Origin: Candidatus Nitrospira nitrosa
GTDB lineage: Bacteria; Nitrospirota; Nitrospiria; Nitrospirales; Nitrospiraceae
Assembly: GCF_001458735.1 (NCBI RefSeq)
Contig: NZ_CZQA01000001.1
Coordinates: 1,426,001-1,490,000, forward strand
Direction of reading: 5' to 3'
Length of the DNA stretch: 64,000 nucleotides
This document shows positions 35,798 to 45,080 of this stretch, one piece after another; position 1 is the stretch's first letter, and each line of letters starts with the position of its first letter. A program made the translations under genes and the position numbers. Under the pieces are notes generated by a model. That model searched no databases. It was not told the DNA's origin and saw nothing but the letters and a program-made list of their open reading frames with translations.

Positions 35798-36478
35798 TCA
35801 TTCCGCACTGGTTTCAGAAAGAGAAAACACTTCCGTGAAGGCTTGAGCCAGTACTTGCTTGACGGCATCAACTGAGATCGAAGTATGACGCAGAGCTGCC
35901 ATTGATGTGACCAGACAGTCGGTCAGTCCACAGGGATGGATCCGATGAAATGGCCGCAGGTCGAGATCAGCGTTGATAGCCAAGCCATGCAAGGTGACTC
36001 CCCGCTCGATCCGAATTCCGATGAAGGCAATTTTCCGAGGTTCCGGGGTCATCACCCAAACACCCGGCTTGCCCTCGAGACGACAGCCAGTGATATCCCA
36101 GGAATGGAGTAACCGAATCACGACGTCTTCGAATAGTCGGACAAGCTGTTTCGGTCCTGCAGCATGCCGATCAACCTTGAGAATGGGGTACGCCACAACT
36201 TGTCCGGGACCGTGATACGTCACCGAGCCGCCACGATTCACCCGATGCAGCTCGGTGCCAGACTGACATAATGCCAGTTCATTTCCACCCCAATCAGATT
36301 GTCGGGTCCGTCGTCCCAGCGTATAGACGGGCTGGTGTTCCAGGATGAGAACAGTATCTGGTTGCAGGCCGAGAAGGCGCTCCTCGTGCAGGCGACATTG
36401 TAGGTCCCATCCTGTGAGATAGGGGACTGGTGCGGAGAAGAGACGAACCATGCCTCCCTGCATCAGGTGGTTATTCAT
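35798..36478 (-). CDS. lipB: Octanoyltransferase (lipoate biosynthesis)
   Basis: Transfers octanoyl from acyl carrier protein to lipoyl domains. Motifs are RGGSVTYHGPGQVVAYPI, the catalytic Lys in RKIAFIGIRI, and the acyl-Cys in HPCGLTDCLVTSM. ATG 36478 is chosen; 36463 and 36451 are also in frame and closer to the first conserved block, and a longer start lies at 36511. No lipA is in the window. Confidence 0.92.
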   Translation of the reverse strand: MNNHLMQGGMVRLFSAPVPYLTGWDLQCRLHEERLLGLQPDTVLILEHQPVYTLGRRTRQSDWGGNELALCQSGTELHRVNRGGSVTYHGPGQVVAYPILKVDRHAAGPKQLVRLFEDVVIRLLHSWDITGCRLEGKPGVWVMTPEPRKIAFIGIRIERGVTLHGLAINADLDLRPFHRIHPCGLTDCLVTSMAALRHTSISVDAVKQVLAQAFTEVFSLSETSAE

Positions 36479-36611
36479 CTGTGGAGTTCTCCCGGGAGGA
36501 GCATGGATCATACGGGCTAGACTCTACAGAAGATCGGTGCTCTGTTAAAAACCAAGCAGATCTACACAGATGTGGATGCTGGGCAGTGGCGGGAGATACG
36601 AGAATACCTAG

Positions 36612-36656
36612 CCTCCGCATAGTGGAGTCATTCTGGCATAACTCCCCATGCGGAGG
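36612..36656 (-). terminator. Terminator of the sigma factor gene
   Basis: CCTCCGCAT and ATGCGGAGG form a perfect 9-bp stem, continued inward by GGAGT/ACTCC after a small bulge. It lies about 70 bp beyond the stop of the sigma factor gene, with no T run. Confidence 0.6.
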
Positions 36657-36723
36657 GAAGGCAAGTTGTATCGGGAACGGAGCTACTCTAAAACCTCTCT
36701 TGGCCCCTTGCACATTCCAATGT

Positions 36724-37980
36724 CTACCTAATCGCCGCAAACAGTTCCTTAATCGCAGGGGTCTTCAGTTTCTTCAGCGCTTTCGCCTCGATCTGACGGA
36801 TTCGCTCTCGTGTGACAGACAGGCTTTGTCCCACCTGTTCGAGGGTACTGCCTTCGTCATACCCGATGCCGAAACGTAGTCTGATCACCGTCTGTTCGCG
36901 AGGGGTGAGTATGGTCAAGATACGATCCAGTTGTTCCGTCAGCTCACTGCGATTCACATTGGCGTCTGGTGGAACGGCTTGGTGATCCGGAATGACATCG
37001 CCAAACTGGGTATCCCCATCACCGATGGGCGTCTCCAAGGCCACCGGTTCCTGGAAGGCCTGTACGGTCTCTCGCAGTCGCTCGGGGCGCATGCGGAGCA
37101 CATGAGCGACTTCTTCCAAGCGGGCCGGCCGTCCCAGTTGCTGGCACAGTCTCCGCATCACTCGAAGAATGCGATGCGACGCTTCGGTTTGATGGACCGG
37201 AACGCGGATCGTTCGAGATTGGTCTGCAAGGGACCGAGTAATGCCTTGACGAATCCACCAGGTGGCGTAGGTGCTGAACTTGAACCCTTTTCGGTATTGG
37301 TACCGTTCCGCCGCTTTCATCAGCCCGATGTTGCCCTCTTGTACGAGATCCAGCAGGCTCAACCCTCGACCGGTGTAGTGCTTAGCGACATCGACGACCA
37401 ACCGAAGATTGCACCGTACAAGCTCATCCTTGCCTTGTTCCAAAACTACTCGTGCAGTGCGTATTTCATCCAGAGCTGCCTCCAATGGCCTTACAATGGA
37501 AGCCGGGGGAGGAAGGCTCTGGCCAGAAGGATGCAGAACGGCATCCAACGTCCGCTCCGCACTGTCCAACGCGGTGGCAGACAGACCACTTAACCGTCGA
37601 ACTGACTGGACCACCTTTGCGCTGTCCTCACAACCAGGAATCCGTCGAGCTTTGAGTAACGTTCTACCGGCTTGCCGTAACGCGGCTCGAATGCGTCTGG
37701 TGCCCTGGTCTACTCGCTTGGCAATCAGGATTTCCTCTTCACGCGACAGGAGTCCCCGCTCACCAAATGAACGGAAGTACAACGATTCTAGGAGAAATGG
37801 ACTGGCCGCCTGACTCGTCCGCATGGCCGGTCTGGATTTCCCCTTCGAACCGGACGCGTCACCCTCGCCGCGACCGATTCGGCCCAACATTCCGCTTGCC
37901 CTGGCATCATCGGAATCAACATCGGAGGCAAACTTCTGCTGCACATCTATCTCGTCTTCGACTCGCAATTGTTCTTTCAT
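36724..37980 (-). CDS. Group 2 sigma-70 factor (RpoS/RpoD-like)
   Basis: A 418-aa sigma factor. Region 1.2 (LLESLYFRSFGERGLLSREEE), region 2 (LVQEGNIGLMKAAERYQYRKG and the -10 recognising STYATWWIRQGITR), region 3 and region 4 (LTPREQTVIRLRFGIG and VTRERIRQIEAKALKKL) are present. Region 1.1 is short, and a loosely conserved insert between regions 1.2 and 2 holds a Pro-rich piece. Promoter recognition should resemble that of the main sigma factor, so it is probably a stress or stationary-phase sigma. ATG 37980 has AGGAAGGG upstream. Flanked by a hairpin terminator. Confidence 0.9.
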   Translation of the reverse strand: MKEQLRVEDEIDVQQKFASDVDSDDARASGMLGRIGRGEGDASGSKGKSRPAMRTSQAASPFLLESLYFRSFGERGLLSREEEILIAKRVDQGTRRIRAALRQAGRTLLKARRIPGCEDSAKVVQSVRRLSGLSATALDSAERTLDAVLHPSGQSLPPPASIVRPLEAALDEIRTARVVLEQGKDELVRCNLRLVVDVAKHYTGRGLSLLDLVQEGNIGLMKAAERYQYRKGFKFSTYATWWIRQGITRSLADQSRTIRVPVHQTEASHRILRVMRRLCQQLGRPARLEEVAHVLRMRPERLRETVQAFQEPVALETPIGDGDTQFGDVIPDHQAVPPDANVNRSELTEQLDRILTILTPREQTVIRLRFGIGYDEGSTLEQVGQSLSVTRERIRQIEAKALKKLKTPAIKELFAAIR

Positions 37981-38243
37981 GGTGTCACCCTTCCTATGAG
38001 GTTGCACATCCTCTTCCACTCGTTGGAGCCAAGATTGGCCAAGAAGATTCATCCAGGTTGAGCCCGTATTTAGTGGTTCAAAGAAGCAAAAGTGATGCTG
38101 GCTGGAAGATGAGAAATGAATGCGGGGATCAGCCCGATAAATCGAAAAGATTAATATGGCTTAATGAGAAGAATCAGACGCGACTGTCGCATGAATGCGG
38201 CATCTATGCGGAATTTACATCAGTCCTCTACCGAACCGCCACA

Positions 38244-38990
38244 CTATTTCGACAAGAGACCCTTTATAAATGGGGCGAGTGTGTCGATGGGAATCGGAAA
38301 GATCGTCGTGGAATTTTTCTCTGCTGCGATTTCCACCAGCGTTTGGAGATACCGTAGTTGAAGCGCGGCTGGATTCTGCCCGATCACGTTGGCGGCCTCA
38401 GCAAGTTTCTGTGCGGCTTGAAACTCTCCTTCCGCATGGATAATTTTGGCACGGCGTTCCCGTTCGGCTTCGGCCTGTCTGGCGATGGCCCGTTGCATGT
38501 CTTGCGGAATATCGACGTTCTTCACCTCAACGGCCGCGACCTTCACTCCCCATGGTTCGGTCTGCTGATCGATGATTCGCTGTAGTTCGGCGTTGATGTC
38601 GTCACGCTTCGATAGCAAATCATCGAACTGGCTCTGCCCCAGCACGCTGCGCAAAGTGGTTTGGGCAGCCTGGGAAGTGGAGTACAGGTAGTCCTGAACC
38701 GCCAAGACCGCACGTTGCGGATCAACCACCCTGAGAAAAATAACGGCGTTCACCTTCACCGAGATATTGTCGCGCGTGATCACATCCTGCGAGGGAACCT
38801 CCATGGTGACGGTTTGGAGATTAACTCGAACCATCTGCTGCAGCCCGGGAATCACCAATCTAATCCCTGGGCCTTTGACTGTGTGGAATTTGCCAAGGAC
38901 AAACACCACGAGCCGTTCATACTCCATGACGCGTTTAAAGCTTGCATAGAGCAAGAGGCCGAGCAAGACAGACGGGACCAGTAATGACAT
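38244..38990 (-). CDS. Slipin (stomatin/SPFH-domain membrane protein)
   Basis: A 248-aa stomatin-like protein with one N-terminal membrane hairpin ([16 protein letters not shown]) and an SPFH domain ([15 protein letters not shown], then [19 protein letters not shown]). The C-terminal helix is Ala-Glu-rich ([22 protein letters not shown]). It organises membrane regions and is a substrate of the NfeD-type protease whose gene lies 24 bp upstream, a well-known pair. Confidence 0.92.
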   Translation of the reverse strand: MSLLVPSVLLGLLLYASFKRVMEYERLVVFVLGKFHTVKGPGIRLVIPGLQQMVRVNLQTVTMEVPSQDVITRDNISVKVNAVIFLRVVDPQRAVLAVQDYLYSTSQAAQTTLRSVLGQSQFDDLLSKRDDINAELQRIIDQQTEPWGVKVAAVEVKNVDIPQDMQRAIARQAEAERERRAKIIHAEGEFQAAQKLAEAANVIGQNPAALQLRYLQTLVEIAAEKNSTTIFPIPIDTLAPFIKGLLSK

Positions 38991-39014
38991 AACAGCTCCT
39001 TGTCTTCAGGCGGG

Positions 39015-40346
39015 TTATGGATGAGGTGGGGTTACGGTCAGGGTCAATCCCTCGACCGACGCCACCTCCACGGTCTCCCCTTGTCGGATCGGATGCTGAC
39101 TGATCGCCTCCCAAAGTTCTCCATGGACCGTGATCTGGCCACGTGGGCTCAAGTCTGTCTTGGCGATTCCGACTGAACCAATCATTCCCTCTGTTCCGGT
39201 GACCGGTTTGCTCCGACCACTCTTGACGGCCATCCACACCACTGCTCCGATCAAGCCACCGGCGGTCAGGACCGTCGGCAAGAGGAATGTCAGGGATAGT
39301 TGCAGGTAGGGCGCATCACTTTTGATAAGTAAGAGGCCGCCCAGGGTTATTGCTGCCATGCCACCCAGGGCCAGTAGTCCATAGCTGGTGACTGAGATTT
39401 CGAGCAGCAGGAACACCACGCCGAGGATGGCAAGTAAGGCTCCAGCATAGTTCACGGGAAGCGATTGGAGCGAATAGAAGGCCAGAGTCAAACTGATGGC
39501 GCCGATGATTCCAGGCAGGATCGCTCTGGGACTGTAAAGCTCAGCGATGATCCCGATCGTCCCGATCGACATCAGGAGATAGGCGATGTTTGGGGCACTC
39601 AGGATCTTGAGCAGCTCGAGCCGTGTCCCCATCGGAAATTCATGAAGCGTCGCGCCGGCGGTTGAGAGTGTAAGTGAGCCGTTGGGAAGACTGACCTTTC
39701 TGCCGTTCAATTGTCTCAACAGAGCAGATATGTTCTCAGCAACAATGTCAATGATCTTGAGCGTAAGCGCTTCTTGCTCTGTGACAGAGACGCTTTTACG
39801 AACTGCCTCTTCGGCCCAGGAGACATTGCGCCCGCGTTGTTCCGCGATGCTTTTGATATAGGCCACGGCGTCGTTCTCTACCTTTTTTTTCATTGCACGG
39901 TCCATTTCACCGCCACCCATAGCGACGGGATGGGCGGCTCCGATATTGGTTCCTGGAGCCATTGCCGCGACATGCGCGGCTATCGTGATAAAGACGACGA
40001 CAGAGGCAGCACGGCCTCCCGAAGGGGCGACGAATACGATGACGGGAGTGGTGGAGGCGGTCATATCTTTAATCATCAGGCGCATGGAGGCGTCTAACCC
40101 ACCGGGCGTATCCAGTTTCAAGATGAGGGCTTGGGCACCGGAGGATTGGGCAAATGTGAGGGCATCGTGCAGATACTCCGCCGCAACGGGATTAATGACG
40201 CCTTCATAGGCTGCCACCACAATCTCAGCGCCATGAGCGGGACTTGGGGAAGGGATTGGACAGAGGGCGCACTTGGTTGCAAACCGAGGAAGGAACCACC
40301 TAGAATGCGCGCCATGTCTCAGCTTGCCAACGGCGACCGCATCCAT
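39015..40346 (-). CDS. NfeD-family ClpP-like membrane protease (nodulation efficiency protein D)
   Basis: A ~443-aa membrane protein. An N-terminal ClpP-class serine-protease domain has LDTPGGLDASMRLMIKDM and the Ser region GGRAASVVVFI, with AAMAPGTNIGAAHP after it. Four or five membrane segments follow (~240-360), then a C-terminal NfeD OB-fold domain (GMIGSVGIAKTDLSPRGQI). Family members usually have AASAG at the serine; here AASVV. The start is uncertain: no good signal peptide is seen, and ATG 40346 overlaps the divergent trmI start by about 40 bp. It forms a pair with slipin downstream. Confidence 0.85.
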   Translation of the reverse strand: MDAVAVGKLRHGAHSRWFLPRFATKCALCPIPSPSPAHGAEIVVAAYEGVINPVAAEYLHDALTFAQSSGAQALILKLDTPGGLDASMRLMIKDMTASTTPVIVFVAPSGGRAASVVVFITIAAHVAAMAPGTNIGAAHPVAMGGGEMDRAMKKKVENDAVAYIKSIAEQRGRNVSWAEEAVRKSVSVTEQEALTLKIIDIVAENISALLRQLNGRKVSLPNGSLTLSTAGATLHEFPMGTRLELLKILSAPNIAYLLMSIGTIGIIAELYSPRAILPGIIGAISLTLAFYSLQSLPVNYAGALLAILGVVFLLLEISVTSYGLLALGGMAAITLGGLLLIKSDAPYLQLSLTFLLPTVLTAGGLIGAVVWMAVKSGRSKPVTGTEGMIGSVGIAKTDLSPRGQITVHGELWEAISQHPIRQGETVEVASVEGLTLTVTPPHP

Positions 40347-41189
40347 CTCGTCGATCAAAAAAGACGGCAGTATGCCCTCACACTGAAGGCGGGAGAAACG
40401 TACCAATTCAGCGGGCAACGAATCGCCCATGATGCGCTCATCGGCCGCCCTGACGGGTCCATCGTGACGCTCTCCGGCGGGAAGAAGATGGTGGCGCTCA
40501 AACCGACCTTCGGCGACTATGTACTCAAGATGCCGAGAGGGGCTCAGGTCCTCTATCCCAAAGATCTTGCCATTATCCCGATGTGGGCGGATGTCTATCC
40601 TGGGGCTCGAGTGTTTGAGGCGGGAACTGGTTCAGGAGCCATGACGATGGCTCTCTTGCGTGCGGTGGGGCCAAGCGGTTTGGTCGTGACCTATGACATC
40701 CGAGAAGACTTCTCGCAGACGGCACAGACCAATATTGCTCGCTATATGAACCCCACCAACTTGCGCTGTTTGAGGAAAAGTGCCTATGAAGGCATCGACT
40801 TGCTGGAGGATCAGGTGCCGTTTGATCGGGTAGTGCTTGACCTGCCGGAACCATGGCAGGTGATCCCGCATGCCGTCAACGCTCTTCGATCCGGCGGCAT
40901 CTATTTAAGTTTTGTCCCAACGATCCCGCAAGTGATGCAAACCGTCGAAGCGCTCGAACGAGCGACCGTGTTCGGGATGATAGAAACCTTTGAGACATTG
41001 CTGCGGACCTGGTCCATACAAGGCCGGAGTGTCAGGCCGGATCATCGTATGGTTGCCCATTCGGGATTCATTACCGTAGCGCGCAAGGTGGAGCCTGGGT
41101 TGCTGGGTCCAACGGCCAACAAATCCAGGTCCACCATCGAAGAGTCAGAAACTGTATCGGAGGAAGCGGAAGAGGAGCAGGAAACATGA
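40305..41189 (+). CDS. trmI: tRNA (adenine-N1)-methyltransferase, TrmI type
   Basis: A SAM-dependent enzyme methylating A58 in the tRNA T loop. An N-terminal beta domain is followed by the Rossmann domain with VFEAGTGSGAMTMALLRAVG (SAM binding), VVTYDIREDF and the catalytic-region DLPEPWQ. ATG 40305 has GAGGAAGG 11 bp upstream; ATG 40314 is the alternative. The Glu-rich tail (EESETVSEEAEEEQE) is unusual but probably flexible. It overlaps the next gene by 4 bp. Confidence 0.93.
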   Translation: MRAMSQLANGDRIHLVDQKRRQYALTLKAGETYQFSGQRIAHDALIGRPDGSIVTLSGGKKMVALKPTFGDYVLKMPRGAQVLYPKDLAIIPMWADVYPGARVFEAGTGSGAMTMALLRAVGPSGLVVTYDIREDFSQTAQTNIARYMNPTNLRCLRKSAYEGIDLLEDQVPFDRVVLDLPEPWQVIPHAVNALRSGGIYLSFVPTIPQVMQTVEALERATVFGMIETFETLLRTWSIQGRSVRPDHRMVAHSGFITVARKVEPGLLGPTANKSRSTIEESETVSEEAEEEQET

Positions 41190-41947
41190 GCAGGTTAGAA
41201 GGCAAGGTGGCCGTCGTAACCGGGGGGAACGCTGGGATCGGTGAGGCCATCGCAAAACGATTTGCCGACGAGGGCGCATCGATTGTCATCACCGGGCGTC
41301 GGCAACAAGAGTTGGACCGTGTCGCCAGCGTGATCCGATTAAATAAGGCTAAAGTACTCGGGGTGGCCGGATCCGTGACTGATGAGAGTCATGTACAGGA
41401 TGTGGTTCGTCGGACTCTAGACAGTTTTGGGCGGATCGACGTGCTGGTCAATAATGCGGGAGTCGGAGATTTTGGGAAGCGTCTCCATGAAACTGACGAT
41501 GCGACATGGGCCAAAGTGTTGGATATCAACTTGACCGGAGTGTTTCGCATGACGCGAGCGGTCCTTCCTCATATGCAGAGGCAAGGACGAGGTGCGATCG
41601 TGAATATCTCGTCAGTCGCCAGTCTCGTCGGGCTTTCCGGATTGGCTGCCTATACGGCATCCAAAGGTGCTCTTGATGCGCTGACGCGTGCCCTAGCCAT
41701 TGAGTATGCGAAGGAAGGCATCCGTTGCAATGTGGTGAACCCCGGTCTGATTCATACACCGATGGCAGCTTCCTTGCTGGCAGACCCAGAGAGACTACAG
41801 CCCATTCTCGCGCAGTACGCGATTCGGCGAGTCGGGACGCCTGAAGAAGTGGCGAATATGGTGCTGTATCTTGCGTCGGACGAGGCCGCGTGGGTTACCG
41901 GAGGAACGTTTCCTATTGACGGGGGCATGACCGTCAACAAAAGTTAA
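41186..41947 (+). CDS. Short-chain dehydrogenase/reductase (FabG-like)
   Basis: A 253-aa SDR oxidoreductase. NAD(P) motif is TGGNAGIGEAIAKRFA; active-site residues are Ser in SSVASLVGLSG and Y-x3-K in YTASKGAL. C-terminal GGTFPIDGGMTVN is typical. The substrate is unknown; the family includes 3-oxoacyl-ACP reductase and many others. Translation is coupled to trmI by the ATGA overlap. Confidence 0.9.
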   Translation: MSRLEGKVAVVTGGNAGIGEAIAKRFADEGASIVITGRRQQELDRVASVIRLNKAKVLGVAGSVTDESHVQDVVRRTLDSFGRIDVLVNNAGVGDFGKRLHETDDATWAKVLDINLTGVFRMTRAVLPHMQRQGRGAIVNISSVASLVGLSGLAAYTASKGALDALTRALAIEYAKEGIRCNVVNPGLIHTPMAASLLADPERLQPILAQYAIRRVGTPEEVANMVLYLASDEAAWVTGGTFPIDGGMTVNKS

Positions 41948-41980
41948 CGGTTTCCTGGGCTAACAGCGCAGGCGCTCAGA

Positions 41981-42847
41981 GTGAATCACCCAATGGATAT
42001 CGATACGAAGACGCAGTTTTGTGGTGTGATCGGAAAGCCGGTTGGCCATTCGCTGTCTCCAGCTATTCACAATGCGGCATTTAGAGCCCTAGGGCTCAAC
42101 TTTGTCTATCTCGCGTGGCAGGTGGATACCGTCGGCGATGCCGTTAAAGGGCTTCGTGCTCTGGGGAATTTCCGTGGGGCAAGCGTGACGATTCCTCACA
42201 AAGTCGCGGCGATGCAGTTCCTTGACCATGTGGAGGCTACAGCCAAGCGGATTGGTGCGATCAATACCATTGTGGCCGATAAGGGGGAACTGTCCGGGTA
42301 TAACACCGATGCAACCGGTGCATTGCGGGCGCTACGTGAAGGCGGAGTTGAGCTGAAGGGACGTCGCATTGTGGTGCTTGGCTCTGGAGGGGCCGCGCGG
42401 GCGATTGCTGTTGCGCTGGCTGCTGACTCTGGCGTGGAGAACTTGACGTTGCTGGGCATTGAGGATTCGGAGCGAACTCGCTTGGCTCAAGATATTCGTT
42501 CTGTGGGAGTGGCTACGGTAGAGGATTCTCATCTAGATGAGGCCGCCCTTCGCCGGATTCTCCCTGACTCGCATGTCCTGATTCATTGCACCCCAGTCGG
42601 GATGTCTCCTAAATCCGATTCGACGTGTGTTCCAGCCTCGCTGTTGCACTCGGGACTTGCGGTTATGGATATCGTCTATAACCCACGGGAGACGCAGCTG
42701 CTGAAAGATGCCAAATTCGCTGGGTGCAAGACGATTCCAGGGTTAGAGATGTTTCTCAATCAGGCCGTTACACAATTTGAACTCTGGACCAATCAAGCCG
42801 CTCCGGTTGCAGTGATGCGGACTGTCTTGGAGTCTCATTTTCAATGA
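41981..42847 (+). CDS. aroE: Shikimate dehydrogenase
   Basis: A 288-aa NADP-dependent enzyme reducing 3-dehydroshikimate. Substrate motif is IGKPVGHSLSPAIHNAAF, catalytic Lys is in SVTIPHKVAAM, and the NADP motif is VVLGSGGAARAIA. The start is GTG 41981 or ATG 41993. It overlaps aroK by 4 bp, and both feed the pathway completed by aroF and aroA elsewhere in the window. Confidence 0.95.
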   Translation: MNHPMDIDTKTQFCGVIGKPVGHSLSPAIHNAAFRALGLNFVYLAWQVDTVGDAVKGLRALGNFRGASVTIPHKVAAMQFLDHVEATAKRIGAINTIVADKGELSGYNTDATGALRALREGGVELKGRRIVVLGSGGAARAIAVALAADSGVENLTLLGIEDSERTRLAQDIRSVGVATVEDSHLDEAALRRILPDSHVLIHCTPVGMSPKSDSTCVPASLLHSGLAVMDIVYNPRETQLLKDAKFAGCKTIPGLEMFLNQAVTQFELWTNQAAPVAVMRTVLESHFQ

Positions 42848-43344
42848 ACGTCGTGTTGATCGGCTATCGTGGAACGGGGAAGAGCACGGTCGGGAAGATT
42901 GTGGCGGCCCGCCTCGGTCGAGAACTGCTCTCCACCGATACCGAGATTGTGAAGTTGGCGGGGCAAACCATTCCCCAGATCGTTGCACAACATGGGTGGG
43001 AGTACTTTCGTGACCTTGAAAGCAAGATTTGTCAGGATCTGGCCAGCAAGGCTGGGGTGGTGATCGACACTGGCGGGGGTGCTATCCTTCGACCACAAAA
43101 TGTCGAGGTGCTAAAACAAACCGGGAGGCTATTTTGGCTAACTGCCTCAGTTGAAGCCATTGCGAAGCGGATTGGGTCCGATACGCAACGGCCTTCGCTT
43201 ACCGGGACCAAGTCGTTTGTGGATGAGATTCAGGATGTGCTACGGGAGCGTCTGCCGAAGTACCAAGCTGCCGCTGATGAGACGATTGAGACGGGGGGAA
43301 AGTCCGTCCTGCAAGTTGCGGATGAGATTCTCGCGCGGTGGTAG
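42844..43344 (+). CDS. aroK: Shikimate kinase
   Basis: A 166-aa kinase making shikimate 3-phosphate. The P-loop is IGYRGTGKSTVGKIVA, the shikimate-binding D-x-D region is LLSTDTEIV, then FRDLESKI and DTGGGAIL. Length and motifs are typical. It ends about 65 bp before the tRNA-Arg gene. Confidence 0.95.
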   Translation: MNVVLIGYRGTGKSTVGKIVAARLGRELLSTDTEIVKLAGQTIPQIVAQHGWEYFRDLESKICQDLASKAGVVIDTGGGAILRPQNVEVLKQTGRLFWLTASVEAIAKRIGSDTQRPSLTGTKSFVDEIQDVLRERLPKYQAAADETIETGGKSVLQVADEILARW

Positions 43345-43368
43345 TGGGTCCATCTGCTTCTCTCAACC

Positions 43369-43397
43369 TTGACAAGTCTTGCCTGAACATGATTCAT
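43369..43397 (+). promoter_or_regulatory. Candidate promoter of tRNA-Arg
   Basis: TTGACA (43369-43374), 17-bp spacer, ATTCAT (43392-43397), placed 13 bp before the tRNA. The -10 is weak. Confidence 0.4.
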
Positions 43398-43410
43398 GTT
43401 GAGTCTGGTT

Positions 43411-43487
<77 letters not shown>

Positions 43488-43790
43488 TAGATTCAATGAG
43501 TTAGCAGAATCTTCCACCCCGACATAGCTTCCTGGTTGCGCGGGGGATGCGGATCCGATCCCATTCCAGATTCGACTACCAGGTTCACCGAGTCAATTCA
43601 CTACCTGCCGATTGGTTCCAGGGATCAGGTGTCAGTACAGTTTCGTCCATTACCTAGTGCTGTACGGAGTTATCCGCTCCTCAAACCGTCCATCTCTGAA
43701 AACTCACGGCTTTCTCTAGGGGTTCATAACTGGTCAGAGGTACGCTCGTTCCGAGAGGGCAGGTTTTCAGCCTTTATAGCCACTCCATAG
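43488..43790. other. Region between tRNA-Arg and the IS element
   Basis: About 300 bp with one weak 84-codon plus-strand frame (43536-43790) that matches nothing known. I see no integrase gene and no repeat of the tRNA 3' end, so there is no evidence of an integrated island here. Confidence 0.35.
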
Positions 43791-43794
43791 CTAG

Positions 43795-44605
43795 GGCCTG
43801 TTAACGCTACCGCAAGCCTTCGACGATTAATGCGAAATTGATGAACGCAAGAAACATGACATCGAGTTTGTCAACCCGCGAGAAGAGGCGCCGAAATCCC
43901 TTCAGTCGGCGGAACAACCGTTCGATCTCATTGCGATGCGTATACAGCACGCGATCGTACTCCCAGGGGGCGCGTCGATTCTGTTTGGGCGGCACCACCG
44001 GCACATACCCGAGTTCCACGGCCAGGTGCCGTGTCTCATCGCCTTCATACGCCCGATCCAGCAACAAGGGGGTCGGGCAGGGCCGTTTCCCGAAGCGCTG
44101 TAGCAGCTTGCGTCCCTCCGGGGCATCGTGGGCCTGCCCTGGAGATAGGGCACACGTCAAGGCCGTTCGAGCATCCGCGGCAACCAGATGAATCGTGGTG
44201 GGCCACCCACCGCGGGATCGGCCAAGGGCTTGCGGGCCGTTTTTTTAAGGCCCCCGTGCCATCCGGATGGACCTTGACGATCGTACTGTCCAACGCCACG
44301 GCTTCAAGCTTCACGCGGAGGATCTGCGCCTGTTGCAACTGGGTAAAGATGCGCTCCAGTACCCCGTTTTTCGACCACCGGTTCAGGCGCGTATAGATCG
44401 TGTGCCAGTTCCCGAACTGCTTGGGGAGCCCGCGCCATTTGCCGCCGTGTTCGGCAACGTACAAGATGGCAGTGAGAACCTGCAGATTGTTGAGCGTGAC
44501 GTTGCCACGCTGGGTCGGCAAGCATCGCTCGATATGACGATACTGAGCCTCGGTGAGTTCCATGGGCGCAGTATCGCAGAACCATGTCAGTAGTGTTAAC
44601 AGGTC
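43795..44605 (-). mobile_element. Complete IS5-family insertion sequence
   Basis: An 811-bp element. Terminal inverted repeats: GGCCTGTTAACGCTACCG at the left and GACCTGTTAACACTACTG read inward from the right. It is flanked by CTAG on both sides (43791-43794 and 44606-44609), a target duplication expected for the IS5/IS427 group. It carries one transposase in two overlapping frames. A decayed relative lies at 31059. Confidence 0.9.
43807..44563 (-). CDS. IS5-family transposase in two frames
   Basis: The DDE transposase begins at 44563 (MELTEAQYRHIERCLPTQRG). The first frame covers the N-terminal domain and the first catalytic Asp (EAVALDSTIVKVHPDG). Near 44240 a run of seven A on the minus strand (TTAAAAAAACGG) marks a shift of +1. 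The second frame continues with GRSRGGWPTTIHLVAADART and LLLDRAYEGDE and ends after NEIERLFRRLKGFRRL. The shift could be programmed slippage, common in this group, or a simple inactivating mutation. Both catalytic halves are otherwise well preserved. Confidence 0.85.
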
Positions 44606-44794
44606 CTAGTTCAGTAAAGCGAGTTCGAGGGATTTCACCGAAGTCGTAAAAGGGACAATGGCAGTCAAGTGGTAAGGATCCGCCTTCCTCCCCCCCCCCT
44701 CTTTAGACGTAACTCCTTCAGATCTGGACGGGATCCTCCTCCCTGGTACAGTTCTCCTAGGCCGGATGTGACCACCAAACAGGAGGGAGCTGCG

Positions 44795-45031
44795 ATGAAC
44801 TGCACACGTTGCCAAGGATTGATGCTGAAAGAGCACATGATTGATATGGAGGGGGCGTATGGTGAAATGTGGAGTATGAGCACTCGCTGTATCAATTGTG
44901 GCCATCGGGATGATGCCGTCATTCAGCACCACCGTCAGTTATCTGCCAAACTAGTGATGGAGACGATGCCTGCTCTCGAGCCGTTTAACCTGGACTGGGC
45001 CTCAGAGGAAATGGAGTCGTTGGCAGCCTAA
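44795..45031 (+). CDS. Small zinc-ribbon protein
   Basis: A 78-aa protein opening with C-x2-C (MNCTRCQGLML) and a second pair in RCINCGHRDD, giving one zinc site. A strong AGGAGGG lies 7 bp before the ATG. Its N-terminus resembles the 62-aa protein at 29841 (MQCLKCRGFMM). It precedes the lone receiver protein by 49 bp. Function unknown. Confidence 0.7.
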   Translation: MNCTRCQGLMLKEHMIDMEGAYGEMWSMSTRCINCGHRDDAVIQHHRQLSAKLVMETMPALEPFNLDWASEEMESLAA

Positions 45032-45080
45032 TGAAGCCGGCGTGTGAATTGCGAGTTGCAAAACCGAAAGGGATACGGTG

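Noticed and set aside
36430-36879. 149-codon plus-strand frame across lipB start and sigma factor end
   Set aside because: It crosses a terminator hairpin and is antisense to two clear genes.
43536-43790. 84-codon frame between tRNA-Arg and the IS
   Set aside because: No ribosome-binding site, no family, and its stop lies at the edge of the IS target site.
44690-44699. Run of ten C as a phase-variable tract
   Set aside because: It lies about 95 bp before a small gene, not in a reading frame or core promoter; no evidence of function.
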